Shown: positions 23,927 through 35,041 of the stretch, in pieces | Layout: every line of letters begins with the position of its first letter | Numbering within the stretch: the first letter of the stretch is position 1 | Notes under the pieces: generated by a model | The model's input: only the letters and a program-made list of their open reading frames with translations | Told to the model about the DNA's origin: nothing | Databases searched by the model: none | Made by a program: the position numbers and the translations under genes | Origin: Allodiplogaster sudhausi | Taxonomy: Eukaryota > Nematoda > Chromadorea > Rhabditida > Diplogasteridae | NCBI GenBank assembly: GCA_945643635.1 | Contig: CALZFC010000075.1 | Coordinates: 1,128,001 to 1,192,000, forward strand | Length of the DNA stretch: 64,000 nt | Direction of reading: 5' to 3'

Positions 23927-24478
23927 ACATAGCATGAAACTTCTGTGACCAATAGCAATAGTGTTGACCAATGGTTAACATTTTATGATTCTGTTTAGGA
24001 GTTTCATTTCCAAATATTAATACAAAATATGAAAACAACTTGAAACTGATTTGCTGGTCAGGTTAGAAGGAATTTTGTAACTGCTTTTTCAATTTCAATC
24101 TTTTTTTAAGGCAGATGGTATCTTTTCTCTTCTTCTTTGACACAGCTATGGAGCACATCTTGGACAAGCAATTATGATGGTTATTGAAATATTCCGATAA
24201 AAATATACTGAATTCAAATTTCTGTAATGTTGGGAGTGTATTCCACTTATTATCTAAAACACAAATTTTGATTATGTATATCATAAAAAGAGACACACCC
24301 TTGGAGCATATGGCATATAGAGAGGCAGGAAAATAGACATTTAAAGTATTGGAACAGTGATTTGTACATTGCTCGTTTGCTTGTTCGGTGTTAGTCTATG
24401 AGAGAATTGTCCGTGCAGATCCTTCGTAGGCAAACAGTTTCAAACGTGGCGGATCTCGCTGACTGACATTAGAGCAGT

Positions 24479-24485
24479 TATAAAA
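24479..24485 (+). promoter_or_regulatory. TATA box of the lipase gene
   Basis: TATAAAA (in GTTATAAAAGC) 78 bases upstream of the lipase ATG at 24557. Confidence 0.6.
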
Positions 24486-24556
24486 GCTGAGCGTTGTGAG
24501 CCATAACATCGCCATCCCTTCAGTCCTTTACTTTGCCTCTGCAATTCTCGTCGAAG

Positions 24557-25879
24557 ATGTCCGTGCTCGTGGCTTCTCTGCTGCTTCTTCTTCCGGCCGT
24601 AGCCTCAGGCGCCTTCGATGAACAGCTGGCGAAGGAGAAGCTGTTCCCTCTCAGCGCAGCTGCGCACTCGTCCGAGCCACAGAAATGTATCGCCAACAAA
24701 CTTCCCGGCGCAACCGTTAGCCTTCTCGCTCTCTTTCCGTCGATCTCTTCATGTAAAGAAGAATTGATTTCTATAGCAAATGAATACTGCCATGTTCAAT
24801 ATTATAAAATCTCACAAGACCTTACCTTTCAGCTCGTTCGCCAAGTGGATTCGAAATGCGATGTTTTTAACAACAATTGCTCAGGCTTCGTCGCTGTTTC
24901 CCCTGCAGACCAGGCTATCATCCTCTCTTTCCGGTTAGACGAGATATCAGATATTTTGGATCTCTCTCGGCAGCGTAATTGGCCCACGTGTTAGTTAGAA
25001 AACAGGAGATGGTGGATTTTTTCTATCCAATTGTTTTATTTATAATACATACGGAATCCCGGTTTTAGGTCATTTTCTTTGGTGGCGGATCGGTTGGGCG
25101 CTACTATTACAACGCCTTCAGCGCGCCATGGAATAACGGCCTCTTTGAATCCTTCACGAAGCTCGCCAAATAAAATCCCACCTACAAGCTCTGGGTGAGC
25201 CTGAGAAGGCTAGAATGGAAATCGTGATCGGCATCCGAGTTCTAGGTGACTGGTCTATCGATGGGAGCCGCGATGGCTGCGATTGCGGCTGGTGAGATTT
25301 CAGGTAGGAACCTCTTCCCCAAGGAGAAGATTCTTCTCGTCACTTTTGGCCAGCCGCGTACCGGCAACGAGCACTATGCTAAAGTGTTTGATAGTCTGGT
25401 CTGTGCATTTCAGAGTTCTTCTTTTTTTATAGAGATTACTTGTGTTCTTTCTCGTTTACATATATATTTTTTTTAATAGGTTCCCGAATCATTCCGCGTC
25501 ACCAACCGACACGATATTGTGCCTCATCATCCAGCGATCATCCCATTCTTCTCCTCCTTGGGCCTGAATTTCCAGCACCATTCACGCGAGGTTATTGCTG
25601 ATATGAATATGTTCATTTCTCTTACTTAGTAGTTTGATCATCTGTTTCACTCTTATTTGCAGATCTTCTACCCCAATGGAATGGCTGAGAGCGCCTCGTT
25701 CAAGACTTGTGCGGAATTTGAAGACCCGACGTGCTCGAACGGGTCAGACATTCTCATATTTCTGCGATTTTGCATTCCTACGCTTGGCTAACTTTAGAAT
25801 CCCACATTTCTCGGCCGCTGATAATCAGAACTACTACGGAAAGGCGCTGCCATCCTACGGAGTGAACGGCTGCGTCTGA
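24557..25879 (+). pseudogene. Secreted class 3 lipase with in-frame stop
   Basis: Alpha/beta-hydrolase of the fungal-type triglyceride lipase family. Likely exons: 24557-24715, 24833-24933, 24974-24989, 25069-25194, 25246-25398, 25480-25590, 25663-25742, 25798-25879. It starts with a signal peptide (LVASLLLLLPAVASG). The nucleophile elbow is GLSMG (usually GHSLGG). The other triad candidates are Asp in NRHDIVPH and His in NFQHHSREIFYP, and the C-terminus is typical (YYGKALPSYGVNGC). Two signs of decay are visible. A TAA at 25171-25173 interrupts FTKLAK/NPTYKLW, and the oxyanion-side FRGTD motif after AIILSF is not recognisable. The first intron (24716-24832) is a multiple of three with no stop, so it is easily misread as coding. 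It is either a recent pseudogene or a single-base sequence error. Confidence 0.72.
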
Positions 25880-25907
25880 ATTTCCTTCAGATTGCACGTA
25901 CATATTC

Positions 25908-25913
25908 AATAAA
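25908..25913 (+). terminator. Poly(A) signal AATAAA
   Basis: Canonical AATAAA 29 bases after the TGA of the lipase locus. Confidence 0.7.
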
Positions 25914-26241
25914 TATTTCATGTGATATGCCAGCAACATGTAATTATACATTCTCCAGTCGGTAAATTAATGTTCCTAACGAAATCAGAGGTAGCACGGG
26001 GATGAGACTTACTCTAAATATTTGGTATAGAGATGAGAAAGGAACAAATATGAGTCAACAGTGTGAGTTGGATCCCAAGAGCCAACAGTAAAATAAAGTA
26101 AAGTAATTAAGAACCAGGTCCAAGCCAGGTCGACCAGTTCTAAAATATGGCATCGTCAAATTCTCGCATCACAAAACAGAATCAAAGAAGAGTGCTGTCG
26201 CTCTTTAAGTGCCGATTTAATGAGTAATTTATAATAATTAC

Positions 26242-26536
26242 TTAGGTTAGTACAGTATGCCAAAAGTAAGCTGACTTTGCAGGTTTGGCCGCCAGATTTA
26301 CCAGCGTAGCATTCGAGGTCACCCGATATGCCTCGGTGCACTTTAGCGCATAAACGCGCCTCCTCATTGCAGTAGCGGCCTAACATTACAAACTCTGTCC
26401 TTGTAGCATAAAATTGCCTTTTAGAAGTCTTGAAAATTAACTTATTAGATCGCCAGTCTATGATCAATTTCTGCCCCGATAGTCCATGCTTTATCTCCAT
26501 ACCAGTAGCGGAAATTTTTGTTTCTTCACATTCTTG
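26242..26536 (-). CDS. Possible exon of a Cys-containing protein
   Basis: A 295-base open segment on the minus strand with a strong acceptor (TTTTTTTGCAG before 26536) and a donor (CTAA/GTAATT). It encodes QECEETKISATGMEIKHG..., later YCNEEARLCAKVHRG and LECYAGKSGGQTCK. Six cysteines suggest an extracellular protein. Flanking exons are not established and I do not recognise the family. Confidence 0.3.
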
Positions 26537-27520
26537 CTGCAAAAAAAGAAACAAATCTGACCTTGTCACAAAAGCATGCCACAGTAGGTGATTGAACTTC
26601 CGGTCAAGGACGATCAGCAATAAGGCCGCTCGAAAAGAAGCATTCGTTAGGAAAGAATCTGCAATGATGCTTTAAAAACGTATGCTGATCAACTATCAAT
26701 CTTTTCCTCTTCTTTCATCGCCATTGCTAACGAGACCGCCAATAAAGCCAATTTTTTTCTAATGCCTTCTTCTAATTTTTTGTTGTTCAGGAACCGCTAT
26801 GGAAAAATGACAGCAGATTTTTAACAGATGAATTCTCTTCTTTTCGTGTGCCATTTAAATTCTACGCATTTGTACTATCTATAAAAAAAGATATAAATCT
26901 CACATGAACAGTCGTCGCATTCGGAAAAAAAAATCAGATTTTTTCTTGCTGTTTAGCATGTCTCCTTTGAATTTTTAGTAGTTTAATATGTAGCACAGGG
27001 ACTCAGACACGTTTTAAGAAAGAAGTACATATGTATTATCTACATTTCCAGGCTAGAGACACACCCTTGAACATCAGTGGAATAAAAGTAGTCGCGATAA
27101 GACGTGATCACTATTCTTTGGGACAACTCAGTCAGATTACCTGTCTGGATTCGGAGCGATTGAGGAAATAAACAAGGAACAAGACGAAGTCAACTACTTT
27201 AATTAATCGTAATGTTGAAGAGTGTGTCGACAACTTGGATGAGAAGATTAAATAGAAAACACAGGCTGTCTGGCGCCTTCTCGAACTAGAAGGCTTTGAT
27301 GAAGATGTTTCTAAGGGAGTGCAAGTGATGTCTTGCCTACACACATCTTTAATTCTGGGGAGATGCTCTTATGGACATGATTTTTTTCAGCGTCTAGATG
27401 TTGAGGCAAGCTAGAAAGAGCTTGCGCTATTTTAAGTGCCCATCCTTTGCGTAATCATTGTACCAAGCCTTTCAGAAGCTGCTAGAAAGAAGTGTCTGCT
27501 TGTGAAGCTCGCCTATTTCC

Positions 27521-27530
27521 ATATATAAAA
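27521..27530 (+). promoter_or_regulatory. TATA-like box upstream of the small peptide gene
   Basis: ATATATAAAA, 270 bases before the ATG at 27793. The distance allows a 5' leader of about 240 bases that is pyrimidine-rich and exon-like. Confidence 0.4.
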
Positions 27531-27792
27531 AATGGCCCAGCCCAGCTTCGAGAATAGTTTCACGTAGAGCAGCCATTTCATATGAGAATATCAAGTAGCA
27601 CTGACATCAAGTAAGCTACTCTAGTCAATTGCTCTCCTTTTTTTTCTCCGCCCTAGCATCCGCTTCTCGTTCTTCCCCATATTCAGCCTACGCTGTTCAG
27701 CATCATCAGCAACAGCCTCCTCTTCTTGTCTTTCTCGTCCTCCCTAATATCAGCTATTATTTTAAAAAAAAGGAATTCACGGATCTGACTTG

Positions 27793-28101
27793 ATGGCCGA
27801 CCGTCGCGCTTCCGCTCTTCTGCTTCTCACTCTTTTCACAGTGTCTTCTATTATCACATCGTCGAGTGCTAAGTAATTTATATTGATTTTGTTTTTTAAA
27901 GTTTTGTTTTGTTTTGTAATAAAATAGTTTCGAGGCATTTTAGTTGGCTTTATCGTTAGCAAAATAAACTTGCTGTAATGACTGATGGAAATTACTGATT
28001 GCAGTCGAAGAGACGCCGCCTTGATTGGCATACCTCCTTCTCGCTACGATCGAAATTGCTTCTTCTCTGCTCTCGCTTGCTTCTTCGGCATTCGGGTCTG
28101 A
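27793..28101 (+). CDS. Prepropeptide with allatostatin-C/somatostatin-like Cys-x6-Cys core
   Basis: Two exons: 27793-27872 and 28005-28101 (TGA at 28099-28101), joined in phase to make about 58 residues. Residues 1-26 form a clear signal peptide (ASALLLLTLFTVSSIITSS). The mature part begins NRRDAALIGIPPSRYDR, with a dibasic RR as possible processing site. It ends with the core NCFFSALACFFGIRV at the natural C-terminus. Six residues between two cysteines, aromatic residues after the first Cys and Phe after the second resemble arthropod allatostatin-C (core C-Y-F-N-P-I-S-C-F) and somatostatin-type hormones. The family assignment is inference from this motif. No amidation or cleavage site follows the core. 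An alternative downstream exon (ORF to 28353) could replace the last three codons through the GT at 28096, but its sequence is not family-like. Confidence 0.6.
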
Positions 28102-28733
28102 TTAAGGGAAATTTCTTTAAAAACTGCTAAACGTTTATGCGCAAGGATGGTGAAGACACTATTTAAGTGCTTAAGAAAAAAAAATTGCATTAGAATAAAT
28201 ACTAAATTTAGTCGCGGTCTTCGGTGCCACCGGCCGAGCTGCCGCCTCTTCACCGAACAAGGCACACTGCTCAACACAGGATGCTGCCTCTCCGCATCCC
28301 GCGCGGATCCTTGTCTTCTCCTCGTCTTTTTTTTCTCGGTTACCACTGAATAGCGGAGCCTTAAGCGTTATTTCATCATTTGTTTACTTCGTTTATTACT
28401 CTCCATCCTTCCTCAACTGCCAATGGTTATCAGCTGCGTAGGTATATACGTACATAATAATTTTAATTTGAGTCTTCACATTTAAGATACTAAAAATGTT
28501 GAGTATACTCAATTGTTTTCTAAAGTTTTATGAAATTCTGTTAGTTCATCTTGAAATTGCCGAAAATTATTCAAATGATGCTCATCCATGACGTGGTTCG
28601 GATAAAAAGGGTGTATATTGGCTAAACGGGGATTCCTCTGTTGCCTTCTCGCTGCCCGGCGAACTTCCGTGTCGGCTCGTTGCGTATCTGGCTATTTTTT
28701 TTTGCATGATAACTCATGCAATCTCTACGTGTT

Positions 28734-28770
<37 letters not shown>

Positions 28771-29001
28771 ATTCTAGTAACTGCGAATCGCTGACAAGGA
28801 TACATGCATTTACGATTCCATAATTTTGGCTCCAATGACTGTTGTTCAAATGGTTTTTGGTCAAATTTTTGTTTGGACAAGGTGGCGACGGAATAGGCGA
28901 TGAAGACGTGGATGACAAAGAAGACACGGATGAGTTTGCACACAAAGGCGAATGGGTGAACCATTAATCCTTACGACGGGCTGTTAGGCTGTTTGACAAC
29001 A

Positions 29002-29008
29002 TATAAAA
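29002..29008 (+). promoter_or_regulatory. TATA box of the fukutin-like gene
   Basis: TATAAAA 52 bases upstream of the ATG at 29054, which would place the start site near 29030. Confidence 0.6.
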
Positions 29009-29053
29009 CGTGGCCTGAACGCCACCTCTTCAGACGCTCCAAAAGTAGATAGG

Positions 29054-31348
29054 ATGTATTTTGAAGTCTATCGAGTGCAGAGGCGGCCAGGCCGGACATC
29101 AAAGAGTTCACTGAAGGCGGCACTGCTCTTTTTCTCGACCCTCAGCTTCCTTGTAATCGGCATTTACGACTTCTATCCATTGCTTGCTACCAAGTCCGCT
29201 GCCGCAATTGTAAGTTTTAAAAAATTGGAAATTAAAATATTTCGTTTAACCTCAAAATATGTAATGAGCTAGTGAGCATTGAAAAAATAAGAATAGCATT
29301 CATGGCTATTTCAATATGTTCCCATTGCGGTGACTGTTTCACTTGAAGATTTATATGAGGTGATTTGCGAGAGTATCCAACCGCTTTGTTATGGCGTGCT
29401 GTGGGCGAGAATCATTAAATCTGTTTACGGACGGCCTCCAAATGCCTTGGCGACGTGGACTGGCCGGCGGGCAGTCTCCTCGTGGACGAGCGCGCTCTCC
29501 GGCAGCTCGCACATGGTGACTGCCTTGTCACGGACACGCCGCTCCTCGTCGCCGTCCCGGGCAGCGACGGCTTCGAACTGTTGGAAAATCTCAAGAACGG
29601 TGGACTCACACATCTGTACGGCATCAACAGAACTATTCAAGTGAGGCATGTGGTAAAAAAAATGAACGCAATTATTTTAAAGAAAATTTTTAGATTCGAA
29701 AAATTTCGATGTTAGAAAGGAATGACAAGGACTTTATTCTCTTCCTGACACCGACAGGAAAGAGAGCAATGTTAAGGTTTTTATCTAATTAAATAATATT
29801 TAAACTCTCTAACAATAAGTCTGTTAGAATATTTTCAGATTTACTGATAAATCTCTTTAAAAAAGTTATTTAGTTATTGATTATAAGAATCTTCTTTTAG
29901 ATTCCCGATCGTATCCTCTGGCGACCTCAGCATTCCAAAAGACATTCCAAAGTTCCTCGAGATCTGGGAGGAAGCACACTTCATTGATTGCTTGAAAATT
30001 CGGTAAGGTTTCCTTTTCCTTTATTCTTTATAGTTATTTTTTTCTCTTATTCAAATTCTTTGCTGATACCCTTGAATTGTTAAATGAAAGTTTTTTTTTA
30101 CAAGATATGTATTTAGAATCTAAATAGCTCGAAAAATTCTTCCCATTGTTTAGTGATACAATTTTTTTCCAGCATGAACAGGACTGATGGTGAGTCGACG
30201 CGTAAAATTGCACTTGAAGACATTGGCAAGCTTGCACAACTTCGCGATCTCCTGCAGACTCGATTTGGCATTCGACCTTCACTCTGCGGAGGGACGCTTT
30301 TAGGTTTGTGGGATCGAGAGATGCCAATAAGTGCGTTATAATTCATTTTATTGCTGTCGAGTATTCTTGAGTGGACAACTTCTACATGAATTAGTGTTAT
30401 AATTTTTTTGAAATCTTGGATTTTACGGCCCATGAATTTTCAATACTTGATATCGCAGGCTGGTATCGGGAGTGTTCGATTATCCCTCATACGCCTGACT
30501 TTGACATGGCCGCGCCAATAGAGGAGTACGTCCACGGGATGACGGCAGTCATGTTCAACTCCAGACAATTTCGAGTTTCACGCATTCTTGGCCAGGTCGA
30601 GAGTGTGTGTTGATTTTGTTTCAGATATAATGAATACATATTTATGCATATGTACTATTGAGTACTCAACAATTAGATGTCTTCTTCTTCTTTAGCCAAT
30701 CGATTCTCTCGAGTTGTCTTTCATGCCCCTCCCGCACGGCCCACAAATCGATCTCTTCTTCCTTTACCGAACACACAATCTAACATATACACCTGGCCTC
30801 GACGCCCCATCCGGCACCAAAATTCGCTGGGAGTATCCGTGGTGAGGTAGCAACTAATTATTATATGAAAGTACATATTTATGGATTATGTTCATTCCTT
30901 AAACATTTGTTCATGCACAATCCATCCCTAACGAGCCAATAGAAATATTTCACTTGCTTTCTGATAGTGCTCATTTTTCTAAGGAAAATTGCACGTTTCT
31001 GCACGGGTGAACTGCTTGGCCAACTCTTCCGTGTGCCTTGCGAAGTCGAACGCGTTTTGGAGGTTGGCAAATTGAAATTGAACTTCTCATTTTTATCCGC
31101 TCTTAAATGAGAAGTTTCCATGATATTAAAAAAAACCGCGCTACGTAGTCTAGAGTTGTGACTGACGCTTCATATGTATCAATAACTCCAGGAAATATTG
31201 ACTATTCGCTCCTTTCTAGACTCAGTACGGCCTCGACTGGCGCAACGACCATCCGACTCGTCTGTGGCACTGGAGTGAATCCAGCCAGAACAACCGAGTG
31301 GTAGGCACCTTCTCGTCGCAAGAGATGAAAGAGATGCGTTTCTATTAG
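29054..31348 (+). CDS. Fukutin-like Golgi membrane protein (LicD-type nucleotidyltransferase fold)
   Basis: Fukutin-family proteins act in the Golgi; vertebrate fukutin transfers ribitol phosphate to dystroglycan glycans, and the nematode substrate is unknown. A short cytoplasmic head (YRVQRRPGRTSKSS) precedes a signal anchor (ALLFFSTLSFLVIGIY) in exon 29054-29209. Later exons: a segment ending 29359 or so, about 29474-29640, 29902-30002, about 30173-30305, 30459-30594, 30696 to about 30842, 30984-31061, and the last from 31220 to the TAG at 31346-31348. Family landmarks in order: LCGGTLLG joined across an intron to WYRECSIIPHTPDFDMA (D-x-D metal/nucleotide motif), DSLELSF, QIDLFFLY, GELLGQLFRVPCEVERVLE and YGLDWRNDHPTRLWHW. 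Early exon joins (29210-29480) are the least certain part. Expressed from its own TATA promoter. Confidence 0.78.
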
Positions 31349-32530
31349 CACCCGTAAATGGCCGATGACACTCTTTTATCCAGCGCCAGAGATAACTTTT
31401 GACTCAAACTCAACATTGTCATGTTGATTTTTCATTGTCCAATTATTTATAGAACTTTAATTCATTGTGCACGATGAATAAGATAGGATGTTTGTGACTA
31501 GGCCCATTCGATATGATGTTGTCTGATGTTATTAATTAATAATAATAATTGCACCCACTAACTACTCTTTTTTTCTTTCAGCTTATTCGACTTCGCTCAA
31601 TATAATTTATTATTTAGATTATTGCTATCGCAATTGGTGGTAAACTCTTATTAATATTTCGGCCCCGGCACGAGTCGGTTGTGCATCGGACGGCAGTTTT
31701 GGGACATTGTTCGTGAAGAACAAAAAAGGTACAAACATCGCCAACAATGAATACAAGAGATAAAAAAAGCAGATGAAGTTAGCATGTATAGGTAATGACG
31801 CAACCAAGTGAGGATAAAAGGTCAGCTTCTCCAAATCGATATGAGCTGAATCTATTTCCACTCAAGCCATTCTTCTTTTTTTGAGTTAAGCATATAGTGA
31901 AAGTCATTCATTTCATGACTCGCCAGAAGGCATAAGCATGGAAGCTTTTTTTGCACAATATTTACGCTTCGTCTAGTTGCCACATCATTCGCACTTTTGG
32001 ATTCAGCTCCTATTTTTCTAGAGGCTGCCCTTTCCGAGTATCGACCCAACTTCAGGACCGTTGCCAGCATTAAAAAAAGCTGTTACAACGTAACAGAAAG
32101 CATAAGATACATATTTTAAAATGAAACACTTATCACACAGCTATTTTTAACAATGCAACTCACGTGATATCAAACGGAAGTTAGCTAAAAAGAGAGACAG
32201 CAGTGAAATGGAATATTCTGGCAACTGTTTTCATTGGGAGTGTTTTTCTCTCATTTCGAAAGGCACGCTAAACGATGGAAGAGAAGCTAAGGCAGAAATG
32301 GCATCAACACGCCGCTGACTCACAGCCACCCTTTATTGTCTTCTTTTCTTCCATTGCCAAATGTCTCCCGACGTCTGAGCAGAGCGCCGAGGTCCCGAAG
32401 CGAATCAGGAGGCCATTTTATTAAGTTACTCTAATAAAACATTATTACCGCTATCGATAGATTGCTAGCCATTAATTTCTATTAGTTGTTGTTCATTGCA
32501 TTCATTTACATGCTTTTCAATCAATTCTAG

Positions 32531-34991
32531 GTGCTCCTGATTTCCTGGATAATCGTCCTGGCTACCTGCCGCAGATGGCAGCAATCCTTCAAACAAGCAA
32601 GCAGCAGGTGGCCGTCTTTCAATAATTAATACTTGAATTACTTATTGGTGAATACTGTGGCACCAAAAGTAATCAAATGAACAATAGAATGAACACGTGC
32701 TATTATATAGACCGTTGTTCCGCGGCGCGTAACAATCGCCTCTTCTTCACCGGACATGCACGATGTCAAGTCGACAATTGCGGCCGCGCACTTCTGTCAG
32801 GTCTCAGTCAAGGGGCCAAGGATACTGTGACCAATTGAAAAGAACAAAGAAGGCAAAAAAAAATATGATGGAACGTTCCTAGGGCTGTTTTGATTGCTTT
32901 ATGTCAAAATAAAAGAAAGAAAGATCAAATGCGAGAAGGTTATAGAACATTTACGCTTTGATCTACAGAAGCTGGCCGAAGAGATCAGCAACAAGGAGAA
33001 CGAGCTTCGCGAGCTGATAAAGCGCGTTGAGCAGGAACAGAAAGCGCTTGCTTCCTATAAGGTTTTCGAAGGGCATGCGCACTTCATGTGACTTTCAGTG
33101 AACACAATACGAAAATGCAGTAAATTTGAATACAAGCATTATTCAATAATTTAACGAATAACCCATCGAAACCAGCATTGAAATTGATTATTTACAAGAA
33201 TTTTGAATATTGATTGATGATATCTTCGATATTACTATTTAGCCAGCAGTCGAGGTCATCGAGCACGACTGGTACAAATGCTCGCATCTGCCTTGCAAGC
33301 TAATGGTAAGCCGAATATGTTGGATATCAACAGTAGGAGTAATGAACAGTCTTCAACAGGTAGATCAGCTGAACAAGCAGTTTGCCGAGATGCGCAAGCT
33401 CTTCGATATGACAAGCACAACGAGCGTGTTCACAGAGAGGAAGTTCTACAAGTTTACGGTTAGTTGGCAATGAGCACTGTTCTAATGTAAGAACAGTGCC
33501 ACATAACCTGGAGGGGTGGTGAATGGCAAAGTAGGAGATCCGGTGCATTCATGACCCTCGAACTTTGACTGCACACAAAAAAGAATGTTCGTAACATTCA
33601 ATTCTCGGGATGAATGTTTTTTTGGATGTCCTGCTGAGAAGGACATTCAAACGGACCCGAGCAGGACATTCCCCCCTGGCAGCGCTCCTGGCGCTTCTGG
33701 CGCGGAATGCCCTGCTGACCTCGGTTGGAATGTCCTGCTGAGCAGCACATTGTCGCAATCGGTTGGAATGTCCTGTTGACAGTGAAGTAGCGATCACGTC
33801 CGATCTGGTAAGTTAAGCAACGTTGAGCAGCGACACTTAGAGGTTCAAACCCACATGTTTCCCCAACATGTTTTGCGCGTTTTATTTTACATAAAAACAT
33901 AAAAACCGACAGTTCCCCGTTCAATTGGGTCACATTCCCAACTTAGTCAACTTAGTTTAATGAGTCAACTTAGTCAACTAGTGAATACATAAATATGCAA
34001 TTTTTTGCATAGGGACAGAGTTGGGCGGGAGAGATAGAGATAATTAGAGAGAGAGAGGAAAAGAGTGTTGTATATGTATATTCGGTCTCTTTGTAGTGTT
34101 CACATCAAAAGTGAGAGACCTGTCCTGGGACATGAAACTATTATTAGAATGAGAGAGAGAGACAGAGAGACAGAGAGACAGAGAGAGAGAGAAAGAGACA
34201 GACAGAGACGGACAGAGACAAAGACAACGAGACCACTTATACTATCCCAATGCCACAAATGTCTGTCTGCACGAAAGTCTAACATCTGTTGTCTGAATGT
34301 CTGGCTCCTGGTTGCCTACGTGCACTTCTAGAGACAACAAAAGCATGCAACAAAATGTTAGACCGGCTGTTCGCGCTGCTTCCCCTCGACCGCAACGCGT
34401 ACAGCTTCCCCGCCAGTGCTCGCTCCGTACACGTTTATGGTCTTTCGTTTACATGTGCATCCAGAGACAAATTAGATATATCTCTCCCTCTTTGTCTGTC
34501 TCTCTCTCTCTGTCTCTGTGTGTGTATGTCTGTCTCTCTCTCTCTCTATCTCTCTGTCTCTGTGTCTGTCTGTCTGTCTGTCTCTCTCACTCTCTCTCAT
34601 TCTAATAGCTGCTAATCGATAGCAAAGACGACTGCAGTTTCATCTCTAACACTCTCTTCATTCTTATTAATAATAGCAAATCCATCCTTGGTATCGATTC
34701 GCAGCTATTAGATTGAAGAGAGCCGAAACATATAGAGTATGTACACCCTCCGGCAGGACTAACAGGCAGCAAATTCATTCCTGTTTTAAACAACCGAACA
34801 GACACTATCGGATAACAATAGCATAACAAATACGGTGCGAGAGAGAGTAGTGAGGGTAGTCCGGGGAACTCTACGAACTCGGTCTCTCCATCTGTGCCAA
34901 GTTGGCTAAGAGCCAAAAGGTTTTTTCGAGAGTTTTACTACTCAATGTGACTTATGTTGCTTATGTTGCGTCTCTCTCTATCTTACCTGTG

Positions 34992-35041
<50 letters not shown>

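Noticed and set aside
24716..24832. Coding sequence VSLLALFPSISS... inside the lipase first ORF
   Set aside because: Strong donor and a CTTACCTTTCAG acceptor bracket it, and removing it joins KLPGAT to the conserved downstream region; it is a stop-free intron of 117 bases.
28147..28353. Cys-rich ORF downstream of the small peptide gene (RGLRCHRPSCRLF...)
   Set aside because: It needs a phase the GT donor at 28096 does not give; the in-phase frame is unlike any peptide family. Kept only as a possible alternative exon.
28725..28964. Minus-strand ORF starting with a hydrophobic leader (MVHPFAFVCKLIRVFF)
   Set aside because: The rest runs into a GA array; it overlaps the fukutin-like promoter region and lacks confirmed partner exons.
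33549..33933. ORFs across the GAATGTCCTGCTGAG repeats
   Set aside because: Explained by subterminal repeats of the mobile element; no protein-like composition.
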